Positions 58,371 through 64,000 of a stretch of 64,000 nt of DNA are shown here, piece by piece (positions within the stretch are counted from its first letter, which is position 1; the number at the start of each line of letters is the position of its first letter). The stretch lies in contig JAADJZ010000020.1 of the NCBI GenBank assembly GCA_011032825.1, positions 62,001 through 126,000 of the forward strand. Reading direction: 5' to 3'. This DNA is from Massariosphaeria phaeospora (taxonomy: Eukaryota; Ascomycota; Dothideomycetes; Pleosporales). Under the pieces are notes generated by a model that was not told the DNA's origin, did not search any database, and saw only the letters and a list, made by a program, of their open reading frames with translations. Made by a program: the position numbers and the translations under genes.

Positions 58371-61300
58371 TTTTTGTAGTACTTAGTTATTAGCTTAAGC
58401 ACTTATGCAAAGCGCTTTTTTAGCTAACTACTTTTTACTTCTACGAGTAGGTTTTGCTTGCGCTTTAATAGCGCGTTAGCTTGTACGTTTTGCTTGCTAA
58501 GTTAGTATATAATCTCTATGTTATATTAACTAAGCGTAGCGAACTATTTTACTTGCTTTTCGTTTAGCATTTAAAGTTTTATAAAGTATTTTAAGTTCTT
58601 GCAATCTATTATTACTCTAAAAATTTTAACTAATTGCAATTTAGTACTTTATTTTTCTAGCTTTTGCATAATCGCAAGCAGTTCTTTGTTGTAAATTTCG
58701 TAATTACACTTTTACAAAGTATTTTTCTTCGAAAAGTACGCACAAGATTTTAATACTCTATTAGTACTATACTAGAATAGTACTTCGACTATTACGTAGC
58801 TAAAAAAGTTGCATTTTATTACTATATTTTTATTAGAATAGAACTAAGCTAGCATAGGCTTAGTAATAAAAACTTTTTTTAATTGCTTAAAAAAATTCTA
58901 TTTTTGCGAGTTTATTGCTAGAAAACGTTGCTTATTAGTTTCGTTAACAAAGCAGCAATTGCTGCAAAGTTTTTAATAAACTTTTAATAAAAGTTAGCAA
59001 ATCTAAAGAAGCTTCAAATACTTTTTACAATTTTAAGTGCTTTTTAGGCTTTAATAGCCGCAATTTTTTTAGAATGTATACTAATTTCCTTTCTAGCTTC
59101 TATAATAAAACTAAGGTATTTAGTAAACTTTACTTTAAATTTGCACTTTTTAATGTCTACGTGCAAGCTAGCGTTTTTAAAACGCTTTAATACTTTATTA
59201 ACGTGCTTTTTATATTGCTTAAAGAATTTGTTTGTATAAATAAGCACGTTATCTAGGTATACCGTACAAAAGTTATTAAAAAACTCTTAAAAAGTCTAGT
59301 TAATGTACTTTTAAAAAGTACTTAGCGAGTTTGCTATGCTAAAAAGAGTAACGAGCTACTCGTATAGCTTGAATTTTGTTTAAAAAGCTATTATCTATTT
59401 GTTTTTTTTCTAGATTTAGATTTTATAAAAAGCAGCAATTACGTTGAGCTTAGTAAACTACCTAGCTTTTGCTACGTTTCAAAAAGTTTCTTGAATTAAT
59501 AGTAAAGAATATTAATTTTTTTTAGTTAGAGCATTAAGTGCTTGGTAGTTAATGCACAATTAGAGTTCGCTCTCTAGCTTTTTAGCAAACAAAATAGGTA
59601 AAGTAGGTAGCAAATTGCTTACTCGAATAAACTTCTTGTTAAAAAGCAACTTTAGCTTTTTTTTTAGAATAAATAGCTTGCTATAGAATATATTGTACAA
59701 GAGTTTCTATAGCGCATTAAGCTTTTTGCTATTTTTCTTTTGCAACTTAACTACGTAGTTGATTTTTTCTTAATGTAGTAGTAACTTGTTTGCTTTTTTA
59801 AAGTTAAATACTACTAGGTACTTTTTCTAAATCTCTAGCACTAATAAAAGCATATTAATTTTTAGCTTTAGTGCTAAGGCCTTGTTGATATCCGCTATTA
59901 AAGTAGAAAAAACCTAAATAGTTTTCTTACTCGTATAGGACTTTTTTTTTTGCGCTACGTTTATTATTTTTTTAAACGTTGTTGCAGTAACTTCTTAAAC
60001 TTTTATTAACTAAAAATTACTTTCTTAGCTTTAGATTTGTAACTCTATTGAGTGTATGTACACTAATTTTTTTTAAGCGCTACAATAACGTTGTTCTAGT
60101 TTATCTAAAGTTGTTTTAGAATAATATTTTTTTGTAATTGTTTTTTACTACGTAAGCTTATGTTGTATTAGCAATGCTATAAAAGTTTAATAAAATCTTA
60201 GCTACTTTTTTAACGCTAGATACTTAATTATTTACTTTTACAATTGTTCGCTAGAGAATTAATACGCGCTTAAGCCTAGCACGCTTTACAAAAAACTATG
60301 TTATTAAACTATAACAAAAGCAACTTAAATTAATTAACGCTAATGTAAAGATTTAGTTATTAACAAAAGCGTATACAGTAATAAGCAAAAAGTTTATATA
60401 CGTTTTTTAAATCGCTTTTTATTTCTCTTTTAGCGCTAAAGCTACTAAAAGCTTCTAATTGCAATTTCAACTAGAAACTACTCTTTTTCTAATTCGCTAT
60501 TAGAATTAACACTTAATGTGCTTTTATTAGTTAACTTATTAACTAGCGCTTTCGCTAACTTTTTTTTAGTTAATAGCTTAGCTTTTAAAGCTTTAGTTTG
60601 TTTTAGAAACTTTTTTTAGTAAAGGCAGTTAGCAACTCTATGCTTTTTGCTACTACATTTAAAACACTTGCCGTTGCTACGGTAGTAGTTTTTACGATTT
60701 TTTACTTAATTACGCTTTGAGTTGTAGTTTTTATCGCACTTAGCACTACTACGCAACGGCTTCTAATCTATCGCGTTAGAGTTTTCTAATTTTCTATTAA
60801 TTTTCGTTAAAGTTTTACTTAAGCTGCTTTTTTTGTAGTAGCTACTATTTAGTTTAGTTAACTTTGCTTAGTACAAATTGTTAAAGATTAACGTTGCTTT
60901 GCTAATAAACGTTTTAAATAGTAAGTTGTTGTTAACTATAGCTATATTCTTCTAAAGCTTCTGCTCTAGACTTTTTACAAAAAAGCTTTTTTTAACTAAG
61001 TTTGCATATTCTACGCTAGTCTAGTATAGCAACTTGCTAAATTCTAAATAGTAGTTGCGTACTAAGCGTTTGTTTTGCTTTAAGCTTTAAAGCTAATCTA
61101 AAGCTTTAAACTTTAAGTGTAAGTTGTTAAACTACGTGTTAAAAAACTTTTACATTTTTATAACTAAAGCTTTATTAGCTTTCTATTTGCACTAGAGTAA
61201 TATAATAATAGTAGCGTTATTTTTTATTTTGCTTATTACGTATTTAATCTAGTTTTAGTACAGCTCTAAAGCGAAATTTTGCTTTAGCTTTGCTTTTATC

Positions 61301-62425
61301 TAAAAGCAAAACGCAGCGTACTTGCTACGCTAGCTTTTAAACTACTTAGAGTTAAAGTACTTTTTTTTCTTTTTATAAGAAAATGCTAAAAGCTAGAAAC
61401 TTTTTTATTAACAAAGCTTTTTTACTAGCAATACACTTTGTGTGTTTATTAGCGTTAGTACTAGATAGTAAACGTATTTAGTTTTACAAAAAACAATTTT
61501 TTAGATAAACAATTAAGCTGTAACGTTAGCTTTGCGATTTTTTTTTTATTACTCGCTTGCAAGCAGCTTACTACAACTCTATATTAAAAGCTTAACTTTT
61601 TAAAAAAAAAGCTTCTTGAACTGTTAGTATTAAAACTAAACTATTGTTAGTTACTTTAACTTTCTATTAACGAGATAAACGTAGCTTAACGTTTTTAACT
61701 ATTAACTAGATAACTTTGTCTACTTAGTTCTAGTTAACAAGAAGCTGCTAGAAATTCGCTTTAACAATTTCTAAATTTGTTTTGCTAATTATCTTTCTAT
61801 TAGCTTAGTTTGTAAAGTTCTTAACTAATAGTATTGTAAGTAGTAAAACTATTCTTAGATAAGTTTTAGAGTAAAGCTAGAGTACTATTTCTAAGCTTAC
61901 ATAGTAGTAACTATTACTACGCTTTTGCAACAAACGCGTAAGTTGTAGCTAATAACTTATCGTAGCTATCGAATTTGTTAGTATGTAGTTGCAAAATAGC
62001 GAGTAAATACTCTTTTAATTCTAAGTGCTTAATTAGTTGTTAAATTAGCGCGTTTTTGTTACTCTTAGATATAGTATTTGCAAAAAGCTTCTTTAGTAAA
62101 TTAATTACTTTTTAAACACAGCGTTGTTTAAAACACTAGAAACTACGTTTAGTAGCTTAGTTTCTTTTGCTACGTCTAGCGGTACTTTAAGTTTTTCTAG
62201 CCTAAAGCTTATTAAAAACCTAGAGCTTTTTTAAGTTAAAAATTATCGTTTACAATAGCTAACCTGCTAAGGCTAAGCTTTATATTTTTACTTAAGTTAA
62301 GTAACTTTTGTTTAATATTCTATTAAAGCGTATTACTTAGATAGTAGAAAGTGCGTTGATAGTCTAATAAATGCTGCTTACAATAAAGAAATACAATTTA
62401 ATAACAAAAAAAATTAATTACAAAA

Positions 62426-62619
62426 TGTAAAAGTTTGCGCAAAGATACTATGCTAGGTAACAGAATTGTAATTAATAGAGAGCTAGTAAGCTCTCGAGCA
62501 AAAGTTTATTTACAGGCTAGATCGAATTATCTTAAGTCCAATTGGTTCCAATGATCTTCGGAACTTCTAAGCCTCAACCGAGGTTGCTACCAAGAACCTC
62601 TTGGGCCTAGCCTATTACA
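62426..62619 (-). repeat. LTR of element IV (right, lightly mutated)
   Basis: 194-bp partner of 51943-52136, followed by GCGCT. It keeps segments such as CCGAGGTTGC and CCTCTTGGGCC that are T/A-converted in the left copy. Confidence 0.85.
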
Positions 62620-63136
62620 GCGCTAATTATCTCTAGATCCTCCTAGAGTATTCTTTGGCAATTCTTTAGTCAATTGAAAGCTATTTTGAGCTTAGCTGAA
62701 CGCGTTACAAAGCGCTTAGCCTAGCACTTGCCAACAGGCTCTTCTCTACGCACAGCTAGCAATTTATCAGCTATATCTGCTACCTCGCACAGCCGAAGCG
62801 CAAATTCTCGCGAATCAAGGTCGAGGATATATCGGACGATCGTTTGCTTTTTGGTTGCAGTAAACTTATAGCGACCGTTGCGTGCAGCAGGCCTGTAGCT
62901 GATTCCGTTGTGTTGACTAGTTAACGTAGAGCGTAGTGTATTGAACGCCTCAGCAGCGCGTTAGAAGCTTTGAAATTAGCAGTTATAATAGGCAGAGAGG
63001 GCAAGCTAGTTTTAGCTTTCTTTATTAGTTAATAGCGCGTTCTGTTGTTGAGGCATGTCGCGTTGATGAGGGAGTGTGTAGTCTTGGCAGAAACTGACCA
63101 GCTCGATGATGTGACCACCTCGATGATGGAATACGT
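62620..63136 (-). mobile_element. P1-type transposon copy d, 5' end, little mutated
   Basis: Terminal part of a minus-strand P1 element whose body was split by LTR element IV. The end is ACGT at 63136 with TA at 63137-38; inward it reads ACGTATTCCATCATCGAGG with two CGAG-TGGTCA units 17 bp apart. A start codon at 63056 (MPQQQNALL) is followed after a few stops by a long readable stretch, NGRYKFTATKKQTIVRYILD, then SREFALRLCEVADIADKLL, the N-terminal helix-turn-helix region. The GC content here is near that of genes, unlike other P1 copies. Confidence 0.78.
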
Positions 63137-63138
63137 TA

Positions 63139-63471
63139 CACTATAAAAAATACAATGCTCGTACACGGTTATATGAAGAATACTAAGTATCAAATCACTC
63201 CTTTAGACTCATAGAAGTAAAATCACCCAATTACTTCACAACGGTACGAAGGATTATATTTCTGTCCTCTAGGGTATGTCTGGGCAACAAGAGAATGAGC
63301 TAACAATCAACAAATACTACACAGGCCGGCAATAGAAGAGAAGAAGGAAGAATGCCCGAGCCCCTAACCAAATGAATCCCATAGCAAATAAATCAACGCT
63401 GCCAGCCCTTCGTGAGTTTTCACAAAATATGCTACTCCCGCTCTGACAGTCGAAAGCTACATGTAGCAGTT
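63139..63471. other. 3' flank of ceramide synthase gene
   Basis: About 330 bp between the transposon nest and the stop codon of the LAG1-type gene. It turns GC-balanced within the first 150 bp. No gene or repeat was seen; it presumably holds the 3' UTR. Confidence 0.5.
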
Positions 63472-64000
63472 TCAATGCTTTTCACAGCCAATCCTGCCCA
63501 GCAACTCCTTCCGATCACCGTGACCTGGGATGCTAATTCCGCTAGCGCGCGTAGAGCTACGGCGATTCTGCTTCTTGTACGGCTTAACGCCGCCGTTAAG
63601 AGTGTTCTTGCGCGTGAAGTTGATATCATCCGCACCGACTTCTTCCTCGAGCGGTATCCGATCCGTCCCCATGTTCATGGCATTGAGTATGGTTGCGGTA
63701 TCTTCCTGCTCTTCGACATCGTCGGCCTCACCCTCGTCATCCGATCGCATATCGTCGGCGCTTTGCCCTCTAATCACTTTCCACACAATGCGAATGATTG
63801 TCGCAAACCACATTATCATAATCACCTGCAAGGCGAGCAGAAGCGCGAGGAAGCCCAATCGCATGGTTGCGCTCCAGCAAACCGGGCCATACTGATCTGT
63901 GAAACTTGAAACAAGGTTGCCCCAGATCTTATTCCCACCGAACGCGTTGTACTCGGCTGTGGCGTTGAGCGGAATGAATGTTTTATCGTTGAGGTGACAA
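63472..64000 (-). CDS. LAG1: LAG1-type ceramide synthase, C-terminal part (cut by window edge)
   Basis: The last 176 codons of a minus-strand gene that continues past 64,000. The visible part has a hydrophobic helix LGFLALLLALQVIMIMWFATIIRI followed by VWKVIRGQSADDMRSDDEGE and a long acidic, then basic, tail. The last transmembrane helix followed by V-I-R-G-x-x-A-D-D-x-R-S-D-D-E-G-E closely matches fungal Lag1/Lac1 TLC-domain proteins, which N-acylate sphingoid bases in the ER. The conserved Lag1 motif with its His pair lies upstream, outside the window, so activity cannot be judged. No intron is evident in this part. Confidence 0.78.
   Translation of the reverse strand, partial: CHLNDKTFIPLNATAEYNAFGGNKIWGNLVSSFTDQYGPVCWSATMRLGFLALLLALQVIMIMWFATIIRIVWKVIRGQSADDMRSDDEGEADDVEEQEDTATILNAMNMGTDRIPLEEEVGADDINFTRKNTLNGGVKPYKKQNRRSSTRASGISIPGHGDRKELLGRIGCEKH

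Larger units (their letters stand above)
51943..62619 (-). mobile_element. LTR retrotransposon IV (Ty3/Gypsy) with three nested insertions
   Basis: Short 194-bp LTRs (51943-52136 and 62426-62619) and a perfect 5-bp duplication GCGCT (51938-51942, 62620-62624). A T-run follows the left LTR, as expected for the complement of a polypurine tract. Minus-strand coding remnants: gag zinc knuckle CFKC...H...C at 60625-60666, reverse transcriptase around 59.0-59.3 kb with YLDN at 59248-59259, and a 67-residue open piece at 59044-59247 (KCKFKVKFTKYLSFIIEA). Nested inside are P2 (52171-54034), P1 (55136-56966) and a solo LTR (57869-58370); without them the element is about 6.5 kb. The right LTR is much less mutated than the left. 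Confidence 0.86.

Noticed and set aside
59044..59247. 67-residue minus-strand open frame as a gene
   Set aside because: It is a stop-free fragment of the reverse transcriptase of element IV, followed by stops on both sides.
21823..62619. AT-rich block considered as mitochondrial DNA or a centromere
   Set aside because: Nested retrotransposons with target duplications explain it and no mitochondrial genes occur. A centromeric location cannot be excluded but nothing specific supports it.

Overview
The window looks like nuclear DNA of a filamentous ascomycete. The genes carry short introns (about 50-125 bp) with GT..AG borders and CTNAC-type branch sites. They encode typical fungal catabolic and cell-wall enzymes. 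The intervening DNA is a block of old, extremely AT-rich transposons in which almost every reading frame is broken by G-to-A and C-to-T changes, the signature of repeat-induced point mutation (RIP). The transposon families and bipartite layout suggest Dothideomycetes, probably Pleosporales; this is inference, not proof.

Layout. 1-763: 3' end of a pogo/Fot1-like DNA transposon (family P1). 764-21,822: a GC-balanced gene block with ten loci. These are an SQT1-like WD40 ribosome chaperone; a peroxisomal 4-coumarate-CoA-ligase-like enzyme; a broken AlkB-like dioxygenase; an enol-lactone-hydrolase-like fusion protein; a carboxy-muconate cyclase; an intradiol ring-cleavage dioxygenase; a carboxymuconolactone-decarboxylase-like protein; isovaleryl-CoA dehydrogenase; a GPI-anchored GH76 mannosidase; and the beta subunit of methylcrotonoyl-CoA carboxylase. 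21,823-63,136: a 41-kb nest of RIP-mutated transposons with no intact gene. 63,137-64,000: GC-balanced again, with the 3' end of a LAG1-type ceramide synthase on the minus strand.

The nest can be untangled from terminal repeats and target-site duplications. It holds four LTR retrotransposons: I at 25,550-32,658 and II at 34,118-41,531 (one chromodomain family, opposite orientations), III at 43,978-49,941 and IV at 51,943-62,619. It also holds two solo LTRs, at least five pogo-like families (P1-P5), a small TA-flanked MITE and two foldback elements with 10-bp duplications. Insertions are stacked several deep.

Functional reading. Genes from 8.8 to 14.9 kb form a plausible aromatic-degradation (beta-ketoadipate/hydroxyquinol) cluster: ring cleavage, lactonisation, lactone hydrolysis and a decarboxylase-like step, with a CoA ligase nearby. 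Genes from 15.0 to 21.5 kb include two leucine-degradation enzymes (isovaleryl-CoA dehydrogenase and MCC beta). I found no clear new biological system. The most unusual signals are a 17-bp-phased repeat design shared by the ends of all pogo-like families for which ends were found, the sharp decline of RIP at the nest borders, and the AlkB-like gene with two in-frame TGA codons and a frameshift.
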